From positions 1 through 64,000 of the forward strand of contig NZ_JAUYWA010000016.1 of the NCBI RefSeq assembly GCF_030689025.1: a DNA stretch of 64,000 bases, read 5' to 3'. Source of the stretch: Oceanobacter sp. 1_MG-2023. Lineage in GTDB: Bacteria; Pseudomonadota; Gammaproteobacteria; Pseudomonadales; Oceanobacteraceae. Below, piece after piece: positions 9,433-20,017 of this stretch (positions within the stretch are counted from its first letter, which is position 1; every line of letters begins with the position of its first letter). A program made the position numbers and the translations under genes. The notes under the pieces were generated by a model that worked only from the letters and a program-made list of their open reading frames with translations, did no database searches and was not told the origin of the DNA.

Positions 9433-12400
9433 TCAGGTCAGCGAATCCAGCAAGTTCTGGGCTTCCTGCTTCTGATGGTCGCTACCTTCCTGAACAATTT
9501 CGCCCAGCAGTTCCTTGGCACTGTCGGACTCACCCATATCAACGTAGGCTCGTGCCAAATCCAGCTTGGTGTCGTTGGCATCAGTACCGGACAAGTAGGC
9601 AAATTCATCTTCTGTTTCTGCCAGTTCATCCAGGTTGATCGAGTCTGCGGTGAATGATGGAATATCCATCTCGTCAAGACTTTCACCGGCTGGCTCTTCT
9701 GGTGCTTCTTCCAGGTCGGCCAGTTCCGGCAGCGCTTCAGATTCCAGATCAAACGTTAATTCTTCGAGATCATCCAGAGGTGGCAATTCATCCTCTGCGG
9801 CGTCCTCTTCCACGGCGGCTACTGGCAGTTCTGTTTCCGTAACGGCTTCCAGTTCCGGTATATCGTCAAGGTCGCCCAACTCTGGCAAGTCTTCCAGTGT
9901 TTCTGGAGCACTGTCAGCGCTGGCCTCGTCTTCCAGCTCGGCCAGGTCAAAATCATCGAGCTCCATATCCAGCTCAGACAACTCATCCACGGCTTCTTCT
10001 GCCGCATCGTCAGACCCAGCGGCTTCAGCCTCTGCGAATTCTTCCAGCTCGTCCAGTTCCGGCAACGCCAGTTCATCATCACTGTCGTCGCTGTTGACCA
10101 GCATTCTGGCGCCAGACAGGTCTTCTTCGCTCAACTTGGGCAGGTCTGTCATCGCATCCAGCGAATCCAGTTCCGCTTCCAGGCTGTCGAGGTCAAACTC
10201 CATCAGGTTATCGTCTGTCAACTCTTCAGCACTATCGCTGGCACTGGTGGCTTCTGTCGCCGATGCCAACATTTCCAGGTCATTATCCAGACCTTCCAGA
10301 TCGAATTCAGTACCATCCAGTTCATCATCAGCAACCGCGTCGTCGTCGGCTTCCACAACTGGCAGGTCAAAACCGCTGCTTTCTTCATCATCAGCCGTTG
10401 AGCTGTTATCTTCCTCTACTTCCAGCTCTGGGATATCCAGCTCAGGAACGTCGAATTCCAGTACGTTGTCATCGCTGCCGTGATCAGTATCCGCCAGGCT
10501 TTCTTCTTCAACCTCGCCCAGTTCTAGAACATCCAAGCCATCCAGATCAAATTCCATCACGTTATCATCCGACAGCCCGGCAGATGCGTCGCTTTCCAGA
10601 GGCTCTTCTGACAGCTCGGCCAGCAGGTCGTCTGACACATCAAAATCCATCAGATTGTCGTGTTCGGGCTCACTGACTTCTGTTTCCGGCTCGGCAGCCA
10701 GTTCTTCACTATTGTCTTCAAAGGCAGAGAGATCAAATTCCACACCCTGGTCGTCGGCAGAAATCGTGACCTCGTCGGTATGGTGCTCGTCGCTATCCGC
10801 CAGGCTATCCAGTGAAAAGTCCATGCCGTTATCATCTGCGGCCGGAAGGTCGGCTTCGATATCGTCGCCCTGATCCAGCGCGGTTTCGAAATCCATCGCA
10901 TCGTCACCCAGCACAGGCATGATATCGATGCTTTCTTCCATATCCGTGACGGGAGTCTCTGCCTCTGCTGTCGTCGCAGTGTTGTCCAGTTCACTTTGAA
11001 ATTCCATATCCAGATCATCAAGCGATATACCAGACAGAGCATGGGTAGACGGTGCAATCGGATTACTCAGGCGGGAGCGGAACTGCTCTGCAAGCGTAAT
11101 ATCGTCATCTGAGCCGAAGCCCAACAAACGTGCTTCTTCATCGGCAAAGGCGCTGTCATCGTTGAGTTCAGCCAACACTTCCAGCAGTTTAAGGCTGAGA
11201 TCCGTGCGCCCGGGTTGGGATTCTACGGCTGGAGTCAGTTTGCTCCGTGCTTCATCAAAACGGCCATAGGCAATATCGGCATCCACAGCGGTCAGTAATT
11301 CATCCGGTGCATCCAGGCTGTCGGTTGAAATATCCAGCGCATCATCATCAAACAGGTGGTCACCCAATTGCACACCGCTGTCGCTGTCACCACTGCTGCC
11401 CTGATCGAAGTTGAAGTGGTCAAAATCCTCGCTTGGTGAAGCGGCGGCGGCCACTTCCTCACTGGCTTCCTGTAACAATGCGGCTTCCGCATCGTCATCG
11501 GCTGCTTTTTTAGCAGCCTTGCCTGCCAGGAGTTTTTTCATCAGCGAATAAATCAGAGCAATCAGCAACAACAGAACGGCCAATACGCCACCCAACATGA
11601 TCGGATCCTGCAGAATGCGATCGATCATGCTTGGCGCTGGCGGTGGCGGAATCACCCGAGGTTTAGGGCGCTGCTCAGCCATTTCCGGCTTGGGTTGTTT
11701 GGGTTCAACGGCGGCAGCGGCAGTGTCCGGCTTGGGCTCTGTATCAGCACCTTCAGCACCTTCAGCACTATCGGCGACGCTCTCACTGCGCTCAATCGCG
11801 CCAGCAGCCGGAGTGGTGTCTGCTTCGCTGGCCGGTGTTGCCAGGGCACTGGTTTCATTGTCCTGGCCGGCGTTTACTTGCAGGTTGGCCAGCTGGTCGT
11901 CTTTCAGGCTGACCAGACGTTGCAGAGCTGCGATCTGTTCTTCCAGAGAGGCAAGCCGGTCTACCAGTTCGTTGTTTTCACGACGGCTTTTATCCAGGGT
12001 TTCCAGTGCGATTGCCAGATCATTTTCCAGTGCTTCGCGGCGGCCATCACCACGACCGACAATCTCACCACTGGCACCGGCAGAACCGGATTGTTCTCCG
12101 CGGTCTGATACCAGGCGTACTTCACCACCGGTTGATGTTGCACGGGCAGATGGCGTGGTTGCTGCTCGCCCGGTTGCATCCAGTTGCGCGGCACCGGCAA
12201 TTTCCTGATTCTGACGTGCCACTTCGGAAACGGCATCATCAAAACTGATGGTACGAATTTGCTCAGAGTCTGGAATACGCAATACCTGATGGGTTTTCAG
12301 GCGGTTGATGTTGCCACCGATAAAGGCATCCGGATTCTGCTGCTGGATGGCAACCATCATTTGTTGCGGTGTAATGCGGGGATCGGGCCGGGTAGCCAGA

Positions 12401-12999
12401 GCAATGGCCCACAGGGTGTCATTCGGCTGTACCCGGTAAGTACCCGGTGCGCCAGAGTCACTTTGCCATTGTTCCGCATTATTATGATTTGACGGCGCAG
12501 GTCGATTGGTTGGGGCCGCTGGACGGCTGGCGGCCGCTGGCGCGCTGGCTGCACCGCCAGTAGCGGTAGCCGTACTGGTTGGTGTGGATACCAGCGGTTG
12601 ATAACTTTCTTCCGCAAAAGTAGGCGGGTCGAGCAATACGGTAAACTCTCGTACGACACGGCCGGATGGCCAGTTCAACTCAACCAGAAAATTCAGAAAA
12701 GGCTCGGTAACCGAATCCCGGGTCGTCAGGACAACCTTGTCGCCCACTACCTGAAATTTTATTTTGGTAAGAAAATAGGAACGTTCGACGTTGGAGCGTT
12801 CAAAGGCTTCGGCACTGGCAAGTACCGGTTTGATTTCCCATTCAGAGAGACCTTCTGAATCGACCAGAACTATTTCGGCAGCCAGAGGCTGATTCAGCGC
12901 CGACTTGAGCGTCAACTCTCCCAGTCCCAAGGCCAGTAACTGAGTTGACACGGTCAAGCTTCCGACCAGCAGCAAGGCATTCGCAAATAGGCGCTTCAT
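9433..12999 (-). CDS. fimV: FimV-type polar hub / pilus assembly protein
   Basis: A 1,188-residue inner-membrane protein. In order: signal sequence (1-24), a conserved FimV N-terminal domain starting LGLGELTLKSALNQPL, a LysM peptidoglycan-binding domain (about 187-243, YRVQPNDTLWAIA), a coiled coil (about 320-373), one membrane segment (about 466-490), then a very acidic cytoplasmic region of some 600 residues with repeated D-N-x-M-x-F-D units, ending in the FimV C-terminal TPR-like domain. In Pseudomonas FimV supports type IV pilus function and polar localisation through the LysM domain. A GTG lies seven codons upstream in frame, but the ATG at 12999 has AAGGA 7 bases before it and directly begins the signal sequence. 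The gene runs into truA with a 3-base gap. Confidence 0.94.
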   Translation of the reverse strand: MKRLFANALLLVGSLTVSTQLLALGLGELTLKSALNQPLAAEIVLVDSEGLSEWEIKPVLASAEAFERSNVERSYFLTKIKFQVVGDKVVLTTRDSVTEPFLNFLVELNWPSGRVVREFTVLLDPPTFAEESYQPLVSTPTSTATATGGAASAPAAASRPAAPTNRPAPSNHNNAEQWQSDSGAPGTYRVQPNDTLWAIALATRPDPRITPQQMMVAIQQQNPDAFIGGNINRLKTHQVLRIPDSEQIRTISFDDAVSEVARQNQEIAGAAQLDATGRAATTPSARATSTGGEVRLVSDRGEQSGSAGASGEIVGRGDGRREALENDLAIALETLDKSRRENNELVDRLASLEEQIAALQRLVSLKDDQLANLQVNAGQDNETSALATPASEADTTPAAGAIERSESVADSAEGAEGADTEPKPDTAAAAVEPKQPKPEMAEQRPKPRVIPPPPAPSMIDRILQDPIMLGGVLAVLLLLIALIYSLMKKLLAGKAAKKAADDDAEAALLQEASEEVAAAASPSEDFDHFNFDQGSSGDSDSGVQLGDHLFDDDALDISTDSLDAPDELLTAVDADIAYGRFDEARSKLTPAVESQPGRTDLSLKLLEVLAELNDDSAFADEEARLLGFGSDDDITLAEQFRSRLSNPIAPSTHALSGISLDDLDMEFQSELDNTATTAEAETPVTDMEESIDIMPVLGDDAMDFETALDQGDDIEADLPAADDNGMDFSLDSLADSDEHHTDEVTISADDQGVEFDLSAFEDNSEELAAEPETEVSEPEHDNLMDFDVSDDLLAELSEEPLESDASAGLSDDNVMEFDLDGLDVLELGEVEEESLADTDHGSDDNVLEFDVPELDIPELEVEEDNSSTADDEESSGFDLPVVEADDDAVADDELDGTEFDLEGLDNDLEMLASATEATSASDSAEELTDDNLMEFDLDSLEAELDSLDAMTDLPKLSEEDLSGARMLVNSDDSDDELALPELDELEEFAEAEAAGSDDAAEEAVDELSELDMELDDFDLAELEDEASADSAPETLEDLPELGDLDDIPELEAVTETELPVAAVEEDAAEDELPPLDDLEELTFDLESEALPELADLEEAPEEPAGESLDEMDIPSFTADSINLDELAETEDEFAYLSGTDANDTKLDLARAYVDMGESDSAKELLGEIVQEGSDHQKQEAQNLLDSLT

Positions 13000-13213
13000 T
13001 GATGCATCCTTGGTTGTCACTTTACGGCTTTATAGCCCTGATTAATCAAAAATTTACGGATATCAAATCCGTCAGCAAGCACTAATACTGGCGGAGGATA
13101 ATCAAATCCAAGTATCAAGGATAACCGGTTCTGGCGCAATCGTTGCGGCCGATATGCGTCAACAAAACTGATATGTATGAAAGGTTTATGACGTACTCGA
13201 GATGTTGCGTATG

Positions 13214-13238
13214 AAAAAGCGGACACTCGTCCGCTTTT
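13214..13238 (-). terminator. Rho-independent terminator after asd
   Basis: A perfect 10-bp stem (13215-13224 with 13229-13238, loop ACTC on plus) is followed on the minus strand by T residues. It starts 12 bases after the asd stop and separates asd from fimV. Confidence 0.88.
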
Positions 13239-13250
13239 ATTTATCAATTT

Positions 13251-14369
13251 CTATGAACGGTTTAACAAAATCCGCAACATTCTGCGTAAAGGTTCTGCCG
13301 CCCCCCAGAGTAATTGATCACCAACGGTAAACGCAGAAATATATTCTGGCCCCATATTCAACTTGCGAATGCGGCCTACCGGTATATTCAGCGTGCCGGT
13401 AACGGCTGCCGGAGTTAATGCCGTCATACTGACATCACGGTCATTGGCAATGACACTCACCCACTCATTATGAGACGCCAGAATGGCTTCAATTTCGGCC
13501 ACAGGAATATCACGGGTCAGCTTCATGGTCATTGCCTGACTGTGGCAGCGCATGGCACCAACACGTACACAAAGGCCATCAATAGGCACTGGATTATGCC
13601 CACTCCCCATAATCTTGTTGGCTTCTACCTGGGCTTTCCATTCTTCACGACTCTGACCGGAATCCAGTTGTGAATCGATATAAGGAATCAAACTACCAGC
13701 CAGCGGTACACCAAAATGATTTTTGGGATATTCATCACTATTGATAAATTCGGATACCTGACGATCGATATCCAGAATAGCAGTAGCGGGATTGTCGAGT
13801 TTATCGCTGACATTGGAATGAATGGCGCCCATTTGCGCAATTAATTCGCGCATATGCTGGGCACCGGAACCGGAAGCTGCCTGGTAGGTCATGGGGGCAA
13901 CCCACTCCACCAGCCCTTGCTCAAACAGACCACCCAGTGCCAATAACATCAGACTGACGGTACAGTTGCCGCCGACATAGGTTTTGATGCCGTCTTCGAG
14001 GCCCTGGTCAATCACACTGGCATTGACCGGGTCGAGTACAATAATGGCGTCGTCTGCCATACGCAAAGAGGAGGCGGCATCGATCCAGTAGCCTTGCCAG
14101 CCGGTCTCACGCAAAGCGGCATACACTTTGGAGGTGTAATCCCCCCCCTGACAGCTGATAATGACATCCTGCGCTGCCAAGGCGGAGAGGTCGTAGGCAT
14201 CTGCCAGTACGCCGTTATCCTTGCCACCCAGAGTCGGTGCTGTTTTGCCTGCCTGGGAGGTGGTAAAAAATTGCGGGGTAATCAGGGCGAAATCACCCTC
14301 TTCTTCCATCCGCTGCATCAGTACGGATCCCACCATACCGCGCCAACCAACCAATCCTGTTTTTAACAT
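13251..14369 (-). CDS. asd: Aspartate-semialdehyde dehydrogenase
   Basis: Reduces aspartyl phosphate to aspartate semialdehyde, the branch point to lysine/diaminopimelate, threonine and methionine. The 372-residue protein starts with an NADP-binding region ([15 protein letters not shown]). The catalytic cysteine is in [10 protein letters not shown] (about residue 134), and [11 protein letters not shown] is also conserved. Length matches proteobacterial Asd (about 370). It stands between leuB and fimV, as in Pseudomonas, with its own hairpins on both sides, so it is probably transcribed alone. Confidence 0.97.
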   Translation of the reverse strand: MLKTGLVGWRGMVGSVLMQRMEEEGDFALITPQFFTTSQAGKTAPTLGGKDNGVLADAYDLSALAAQDVIISCQGGDYTSKVYAALRETGWQGYWIDAASSLRMADDAIIVLDPVNASVIDQGLEDGIKTYVGGNCTVSLMLLALGGLFEQGLVEWVAPMTYQAASGSGAQHMRELIAQMGAIHSNVSDKLDNPATAILDIDRQVSEFINSDEYPKNHFGVPLAGSLIPYIDSQLDSGQSREEWKAQVEANKIMGSGHNPVPIDGLCVRVGAMRCHSQAMTMKLTRDIPVAEIEAILASHNEWVSVIANDRDVSMTALTPAAVTGTLNIPVGRIRKLNMGPEYISAFTVGDQLLWGAAEPLRRMLRILLNRS

Positions 14370-14394
14370 GTGTTTTTACCTTGTTCTTGATACA

Positions 14395-14418
14395 GCAAAA
14401 CCGCGACAGGCGCGGTTT
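14395..14418 (-). terminator. Probable terminator after leuB
   Basis: An 8-bp stem (14398-14405 with 14411-14418) lies about 75 bases after the leuB stop on the minus strand. The T-run after it is short (TTTTGC), so termination may be partial. Confidence 0.5.
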
Positions 14419-14493
14419 GCATTCCAAACGGGTATCGGGGTTATCTGACCAGTCACAGTATACCCGGACATTACCCCCGGGTATGCCGCCAGA

Positions 14494-15570
14494 TTACAGG
14501 GCTGCCAATACGGCTTCACCCATTTCACTGGTGCTGACACGGGTCATGCCTTCCGAGAAGATATCCCCGGTACGCAGTCCCTGATCCAGCACCTTGCTGA
14601 CAGCCGCTTCAATCGCATCTGCAGCGACACCTTGATCGAGGCTATACCGTAGCATCATGGCCACCGAGAGGATAGTTGCCAACGGGTTAGCAAGGCCCTG
14701 ACCGGCAATGTCCGGCGCGGAACCATGACACGGCTCGTACATACCCTTGTTGTTTTTATCCAGCGAGGCAGAAGGCAGCATGCCGATAGAGCCGGTCAAC
14801 ATGGCGGCGGCATCGGACAGGATATCGCCAAACATATTGCCGGTAACCAGTACATCGAACTGTTTTGGAGCACGTACCAGCTGCATGGCGGCATTGTCGA
14901 CATACATATGCGACAGCTCGACTTCCGGATAGTCTTTTGACATTTCTTCCATGATTTCGCGCCACAGCACGGTCACTTCCAGTACGTTGGCCTTGTCAAC
15001 CGAGCAGAGCTTTTTGTTGCGCTTCATGGCTGATTCGAATGCCACTCGACCGATACGACGGATCTCGGATTCGTTATAGACGTAGGTGTTGTAGCCTTCA
15101 CGCTCGCCATTTTCCAGTGTCCGTACACCCCGTGGCTGACCAAAATAAATGCCGCCTGTCAGTTCACGTACAATCAGGATATCCAGCCCGGAGACCACTT
15201 CCGGTTTCAGGGTTGAAGCATCCGCCAGCTGCGGGTACAGAATGGCCGGACGCAGATTGCCAAACAGGCCGAGATTTTTGCGGATATCCAGCAGCCCTTG
15301 CTCCGGGCGCTTGGAGCGGTCTTCCAGCTTGTCCCATTTGGGGCCACCCACAGCCCCCAGCAGGATGGCATCTGCGGCCAGCGCCTTGTTCAGGCTGTCT
15401 TCAGGCAGCGGGAAACCGGTAGCGTCGTATGCCGAACCACCAACGAGACCATGATCAATCACCAGCCCCATGTTAAAACGACGATCGACGGCTTCCAGCA
15501 CCTTGACGGCTTCCGCGACAATTTCAGGGCCAATACCATCACCTGGCAACACCAGAATTTTCTTGCTCAT
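14494..15570 (-). CDS. leuB: 3-isopropylmalate dehydrogenase
   Basis: NAD-dependent oxidative decarboxylation of 3-isopropylmalate in leucine synthesis. The 358 residues include LPGDGIGPE at the N-terminus, the [10 protein letters not shown] substrate-binding region and the [18 protein letters not shown] signature near the C-terminus. It follows leuD by 99 bases. Together leuC, leuD and leuB form the leucine operon on the minus strand. Confidence 0.98.
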   Translation of the reverse strand: MSKKILVLPGDGIGPEIVAEAVKVLEAVDRRFNMGLVIDHGLVGGSAYDATGFPLPEDSLNKALAADAILLGAVGGPKWDKLEDRSKRPEQGLLDIRKNLGLFGNLRPAILYPQLADASTLKPEVVSGLDILIVRELTGGIYFGQPRGVRTLENGEREGYNTYVYNESEIRRIGRVAFESAMKRNKKLCSVDKANVLEVTVLWREIMEEMSKDYPEVELSHMYVDNAAMQLVRAPKQFDVLVTGNMFGDILSDAAAMLTGSIGMLPSASLDKNNKGMYEPCHGSAPDIAGQGLANPLATILSVAMMLRYSLDQGVAADAIEAAVSKVLDQGLRTGDIFSEGMTRVSTSEMGEAVLAAL

Positions 15571-15669
15571 TATTATGTCCTGTTACTGACGGTGGCACCG
15601 GCTACCCGCCGCCACCATAAAATTCACAACCAGCCCAGTTCGACGATCGATCCGGACCCTTGACCTGTA

Positions 15670-16314
15670 TTAACCCGCGTTAAATAACCAGGGGGATGAT
15701 TCACGGCGAGCCGCTTCGTACTGGCGAATATCGTCCGCATCCTGCAAGGTCAGCCCGATATCATCAAAACCATTCAGCAAGCAGTATTTACGGAAAGCAT
15801 CCACCTCAAATGGAATATCCTGGTCATCAGGAGTCAGAATCAACTGTTTTTCCAGATCGATGGTCAGCGCATAGCCTTCGCTGCCGGATACCGCCTTGAA
15901 CAGGCCATCCACAACCGCTTCTGATAATACAATCGGCAGCAAACCATTTTTAAAACAATTGTTGTAAAAGATATCGGCGTAACTAGGGGCAATCACCACG
16001 CGGAAACCAAAATCTTCCAGTGCCCAGGGCGCATGCTCACGGCTGGAGCCACAACCGAAGTTTTCCCGTGCAATCAACACGGAAGCCCCCGCGTAACGCG
16101 GCTGGTTCAAAACAAAATCGGGGTTTAATGGCCGACCGCTGTTATCTGCATCCGGCTGGCCTTCGTCCAGGTAACGCAACTCGTCAAACAGGTTAGGGCC
16201 AAAGCCACTGCGTTTGATCGATTTCAGAAACTGCTTCGGTATGATCATGTCGGTATCGACATTGGCCCGGTCCATTGGCGCTACGATGCCGGTGTGTACA
16301 GTAAATGCTTTCAT
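15670..16314 (-). CDS. leuD: 3-isopropylmalate dehydratase small subunit
   Basis: Swivelling-domain subunit that pairs with LeuC to isomerise 2- to 3-isopropylmalate. The 214 residues contain the [10 protein letters not shown] segment and the [16 protein letters not shown] signature. The start has GGAG 7 bases upstream and lies 14 bases after leuC, consistent with stoichiometric co-expression. Confidence 0.97.
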   Translation of the reverse strand: MKAFTVHTGIVAPMDRANVDTDMIIPKQFLKSIKRSGFGPNLFDELRYLDEGQPDADNSGRPLNPDFVLNQPRYAGASVLIARENFGCGSSREHAPWALEDFGFRVVIAPSYADIFYNNCFKNGLLPIVLSEAVVDGLFKAVSGSEGYALTIDLEKQLILTPDDQDIPFEVDAFRKYCLLNGFDDIGLTLQDADDIRQYEAARRESSPWLFNAG

Positions 16315-16328
16315 GCTATTTCTCCGGA

Positions 16329-17747
16329 TCAGAATTCGCGAACGTCAACAAAATGGCCTGCAACAGCAGCGGCAGCGGCCATTGCCGGGCTGACCAGATG
16401 CGTCCGGCCGCCATACCCCTGACGACCTTCAAAGTTGCGGTTAGAGGTGGAAGCACAATGCTCACCGTTACCGAGCTTGTCAGCGTTCATTGCCAGACAC
16501 ATGGAACACCCTGGCTCACGCCATTCAAAACCGGCCTCGATAAAAATCTTGTCGAGTCCTTCCTGCTCAGCCTGGGCTTTCACCAGACCAGAACCCGGAA
16601 CGACCAGCGCTTGCATCACACTGCTGGCTACCTGACGGCCTTTGGCAATGTCAGCGGCCTGACGCAGATCTTCAATACGGCTATTGGTACAAGAACCAAT
16701 AAAGACCCGATCCAACTTGATGTCGGTAATTTTCTGACCAGCTGCCAGCCCCATATAGTCATAAGCCCGTTCAAAACCGGCACGTTGGGCACTGTCGCGC
16801 GCGTCGTCCAGAGTCGGGACGGTTGCATCAATGGTGGTGACCATTTCTGGCGAGGTTCCCCAGGTCACTTGTGGTTTGATGTCTTCCGCACGAATCTCAA
16901 CGACCTTGTCAAACACGGCATCATCGTCAGACACCAGGTCTTTCCAGGCCGCCATGGCCATATCCCATTGCGCGGCTGTCGGCGCGTAAGGGCGACCCTT
17001 GACGTACTCCGCCGTAATTTCATCAAAGGCCACCATGCCCACACGGGCACCTGCCTCAATGGCCATGTTGCACATGGTCATGCGGCCTTCCATGCTCATT
17101 GAGCGAATGGCAGAGCCACCAAATTCCATCGCACAGCCATTACCGCCAGCCGTACCGATAATACCGATGACGTGCAATACCACGTCTTTACCCGTAATGC
17201 CTTTGCCTAACTCGCCGTCTACCTTGATCAGCAGATTTTTCATCTTGCGCTGGATCAGGCACTGGGTCGCCAGTACGTGCTCAACTTCCGAGGTGCCAAT
17301 ACCATGTGCCAAAGCCGCAAAAGCGCCGTGGGTCGCAGTATGTGAGTCACCACATACAACGGTCATGCCCGGCAAGGTAGCTCCCTGCTCCGGCCCCACA
17401 ACGTGCACGATGCCCTGACGCTGGTCTTTCATCTTGAATTCGGTAATTCCGAATTCATCACAGTTGCTGTCCAGTGTGACGACCTGGATCTTGGAAACAG
17501 GATCAACAATACCGTCCACTCCGGATTCACGCTCGACGGCGGTGGTGGGTACATTGTGATCCGGTGTCGCCAGGTTGGCATCCAGCCGCCATGGTTTACG
17601 CCCGGCAATACGCAGGCCTTCAAACGCTTGGGGTGAGGTTACTTCGTGTAATAACTGACGATCGATATAGATCAGAGCGGTGCCATCGTCACGCTCTTTG
17701 ACGACATGCTGCTGCCAGAGTTTGTCATACAATGTTTTACCGGCCAT
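16329..17747 (-). CDS. leuC: 3-isopropylmalate dehydratase large subunit
   Basis: Aconitase-family catalytic subunit with a [4Fe-4S] cluster. The cluster cysteines are in IGSCTNSR and in GCSMCLAMN, and the C-terminal segment [12 protein letters not shown] is conserved. Length (472 residues) is close to E. coli LeuC (466). AAGGAG lies a few bases before the ATG. It is the first gene of leuCDB, divergent from a LysR gene with a 183-base region between, which is the expected site of regulation. Confidence 0.98.
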   Translation of the reverse strand: MAGKTLYDKLWQQHVVKERDDGTALIYIDRQLLHEVTSPQAFEGLRIAGRKPWRLDANLATPDHNVPTTAVERESGVDGIVDPVSKIQVVTLDSNCDEFGITEFKMKDQRQGIVHVVGPEQGATLPGMTVVCGDSHTATHGAFAALAHGIGTSEVEHVLATQCLIQRKMKNLLIKVDGELGKGITGKDVVLHVIGIIGTAGGNGCAMEFGGSAIRSMSMEGRMTMCNMAIEAGARVGMVAFDEITAEYVKGRPYAPTAAQWDMAMAAWKDLVSDDDAVFDKVVEIRAEDIKPQVTWGTSPEMVTTIDATVPTLDDARDSAQRAGFERAYDYMGLAAGQKITDIKLDRVFIGSCTNSRIEDLRQAADIAKGRQVASSVMQALVVPGSGLVKAQAEQEGLDKIFIEAGFEWREPGCSMCLAMNADKLGNGEHCASTSNRNFEGRQGYGGRTHLVSPAMAAAAAVAGHFVDVREF

Positions 17748-17874
17748 GGTGGCTCCTTATTGGAATTCTCTGTCGACTGGTGTGCTTTCACGGTCCCCGC
17801 CCTTTGTATGTGGACGATTGCGTTATGGTACTCACTCTGATAAACAACACAAATTCATTCTTTTTCTATATTGA

Positions 17875-17889
17875 ATTCCTAACAGGAAT
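17875..17889. promoter_or_regulatory. Palindrome, possible LysR operator
   Basis: A perfect 6-bp inverted repeat with a 3-base spacer, ATTCCTAACAGGAAT, contains the T-N11-A pattern of LysR-type binding sites. It lies 41 bases before the LysR start and 127 bases before leuC, where such a regulator would be expected to act on itself and on leuCDB. Binding is inferred only. Confidence 0.5.
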
Positions 17890-17930
17890 ACCTTGCCAGC
17901 CATCAAGCCGGAGACACCATCGGAGGCATT

Positions 17931-18806
17931 ATGGACAGCCAACAACTGAAAGCTTTTTTGGCCGTTGCCCATCACCGGTCCTTTTCACTGGCCGCGGAAC
18001 AGTTGTTCCTGACACAGCCCGCAGTCTCCAAACGTATCCATCAACTTGAACAGCAGCTGAACAGCCCACTGTTTGATCGTCATAACCGTTCTATCAGTCT
18101 GACGGAGTCCGGTCAGCGGCTATTGCCAAAAGCCCGAGATATTCTCGAATTAATGAATGATACCCAGGTACAGATCAGCAACCTGACCCATTCGGTTGAA
18201 GGCACATTAAGCATGGCCACCAGTCACCATATTGGCCTGCACAGAATCCCGCCTTTTTTGAAATCCTTTGTACGACAATATCCAGCGGCCCAGCTGGATA
18301 TCCGCTTTCTCGGTTCAGAAGATGCCTATCAGGCGGTAGAGCAACGTCAGGTAGAATTGGCTCTGACAACATTGGATAAACGTCAGCCGGATAAAATAAC
18401 CGCCATCCCGCTGTGGCAGGATGATATGGTCTGCGTCTGTGCCCCCAGCCACCCGCTCGCACAGCAACAGGTCACTCTGGCCAGCCTGGCGGAGAATGCC
18501 GTTATTTTGCCAGAGCCAGATACCATTACCTACCGGGTGGTAGACGCAGCCTTCCGGGAAGCGGGGCTGACTCTGGAAACCCGGATGCCGACCAATTACC
18601 TGGAAACCATCAAAATGATGGTGGGCGTTGGGCTTGGCTGGTCAGTGCTTCCGTCCAGCATGGTCGACGAACAACTGTCGGTTCTGCCCTGGCCCGGTGT
18701 ACCGATGACCCGCTCTCTCGGCGTGATCCACCTGACCAATCGTACTCTGTCGAATGCCGCCAGCGCCCTGATTAGCCTGCTCAGTAACAACAATCCTGAC
18801 GCATGA
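17931..18806 (+). CDS. LysR-type transcriptional regulator next to leuC
   Basis: A 291-residue regulator. The N-terminal winged helix-turn-helix covers about residues 1-60 (LKAFLAVAHHRSFSLAAEQL and TQPAVSKRI) and a periplasmic-binding-like effector domain follows. GGAGG lies 4 bases before the ATG. A LysR gene divergent from leuC is also found in Pseudomonas, which suggests it controls leuCDB, but the effector cannot be read from sequence. After the stop there is no clear terminator before the stress-protein gene. Confidence 0.9.
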   Translation: MDSQQLKAFLAVAHHRSFSLAAEQLFLTQPAVSKRIHQLEQQLNSPLFDRHNRSISLTESGQRLLPKARDILELMNDTQVQISNLTHSVEGTLSMATSHHIGLHRIPPFLKSFVRQYPAAQLDIRFLGSEDAYQAVEQRQVELALTTLDKRQPDKITAIPLWQDDMVCVCAPSHPLAQQQVTLASLAENAVILPEPDTITYRVVDAAFREAGLTLETRMPTNYLETIKMMVGVGLGWSVLPSSMVDEQLSVLPWPGVPMTRSLGVIHLTNRTLSNAASALISLLSNNNPDA

Positions 18807-18940
18807 CATCATGACACAAGGCACCAGGGCGTAAGCTGAAAACATAAACGATCAATACCAACAAGAAGCTTGGCTTCTGCCTTGGCGGTCTGTCACGGTA
18901 TGATCGCTGCTTGCACATCAATCACACGGGAGACGCCGTT

Positions 18941-19867
18941 ATGCTGAACATCAATCATTTGCTGGTCGTACTGGACTCTGACCACCCAGAACAAACGGCA
19001 CTGAACAAGGCACTCTGGTTAGCCGAAGTACTGAAGGCTGATGTGTGTTTACTGGCCTCTGTCTACGAACCTTATTGCGGTGAAAGTCCTTATCTGGAAG
19101 AAGAAACCAAACAACAGATCCGGCGGGCACGCATAGAAGCGACCAATCGCTGGATTGAAAGTTTTGTACCAGAAGTGGAAGAACGTGGTCTCAAGGTCCG
19201 TACGGAAGTACATTGGAACAAGCATCTGCATGAAGCCGTCATCGAATCTGTCCGTACAACCGACTACGACCTGGTTATCAAGGGAACCCAGCCCCATAAT
19301 CTGATCGACCGTTTGTTTACCAATACCGACTGGAATCTGATGCGTCATTGTCCGGCGCCGGTCTTACTGGTCAAGTCCCCGGCATCATGGAAACAAAACC
19401 GCATTCTGGCAGCGATTGATGCGACCTCAACGGATGAAGGCCATCAGCGCATCAACGACAATATCCTCGCCTACGCAGAACATCTGGCCGACCATTTTGA
19501 AACCGACCTGCATATGGTCAACGCTTTCCCTCAAGTGGATCTTGCCTTCGCCATGGTGCCCGAAGTCACTGCCCCGGATGATATTCAGGCCTATATCACC
19601 GAGCAGCACAAAGATGCCTGCGAACAGTTGGCGAAAAAATACAATATCAACACCGATCATGTGCATATTGTGGAAGGAGAAACCGACATCGTTGTTGCCG
19701 AGACCGCAGCAACCATCGCCGCGGATGTATTGGTCGTCGGGTCCATCGGACGCAGTGGTATTTCTGGTGTATTTATTGGTAACACGGCTGAGCAGCTGGT
19801 CGACAAGATTGCCTGTGATGTTCTTATCATCAAGCCACAAGATGGCGTACTGCCGGACGCTGAATAA
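18941..19867 (+). CDS. uspE: Tandem universal stress protein, UspE-like
   Basis: A 308-residue protein made of two UspA-type domains (about 1-150 and 155-308). The second ends with VVGSIGRSGISGVFIGNTAE, the G-2x-G-9x-G(S/T) nucleotide-loop pattern; the first has KGTQPHNLIDRLFTNTDWNL in the same place, where the glycines are less well kept. E. coli UspE has the same tandem layout (316 residues). The ATG at 18941 was chosen because GGGAGA lies 7 bases upstream; the frame also opens 10 codons earlier at a TTG. Its exact role is unknown, but Usp proteins act in stress and starvation survival. It is a single-gene unit between the LysR gene and the converging prpE. Confidence 0.88.
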   Translation: MLNINHLLVVLDSDHPEQTALNKALWLAEVLKADVCLLASVYEPYCGESPYLEEETKQQIRRARIEATNRWIESFVPEVEERGLKVRTEVHWNKHLHEAVIESVRTTDYDLVIKGTQPHNLIDRLFTNTDWNLMRHCPAPVLLVKSPASWKQNRILAAIDATSTDEGHQRINDNILAYAEHLADHFETDLHMVNAFPQVDLAFAMVPEVTAPDDIQAYITEQHKDACEQLAKKYNINTDHVHIVEGETDIVVAETAATIAADVLVVGSIGRSGISGVFIGNTAEQLVDKIACDVLIIKPQDGVLPDAE

Positions 19868-19892
19868 CCTGGCGAGCCGGGAATTGCGGGCA

Positions 19893-19919
19893 TAAAAAAA
19901 CCGGGCCTCAGGGCCCGGT
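19893..19919 (-). terminator. Terminator of prpE (minus strand)
   Basis: An 8-bp GC stem (within 19900-19919, loop TCAG) is followed on the minus strand by seven T residues. It is about 100 bases after the prpE stop. A second hairpin without a T-run, 19956-19974 (7-bp stem), lies between them. The stem also stands just after the converging stress-protein gene. Confidence 0.8.
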
Positions 19920-20017
19920 AAAATTCAAGATCAGAGAGTGAGAGAGCGTGATATTCGGGCTGCAGAACAGCCCGGGTCACAATGATATGACTCACTAATC
20001 AGATTAAGTTCCTGCTT

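Noticed and set aside
9635-10483. Long Ser-rich reading frame on plus opposite fimV
   Set aside because: It is the complement of the acidic FimV repeats; its Ser-rich composition follows from the codon bias of Asp/Glu on the other strand, and FimV is well supported.
13017-13247. 76-codon minus-strand frame between asd and fimV
   Set aside because: It begins inside the asd terminator and shows no family features; the region more likely holds the fimV promoter.
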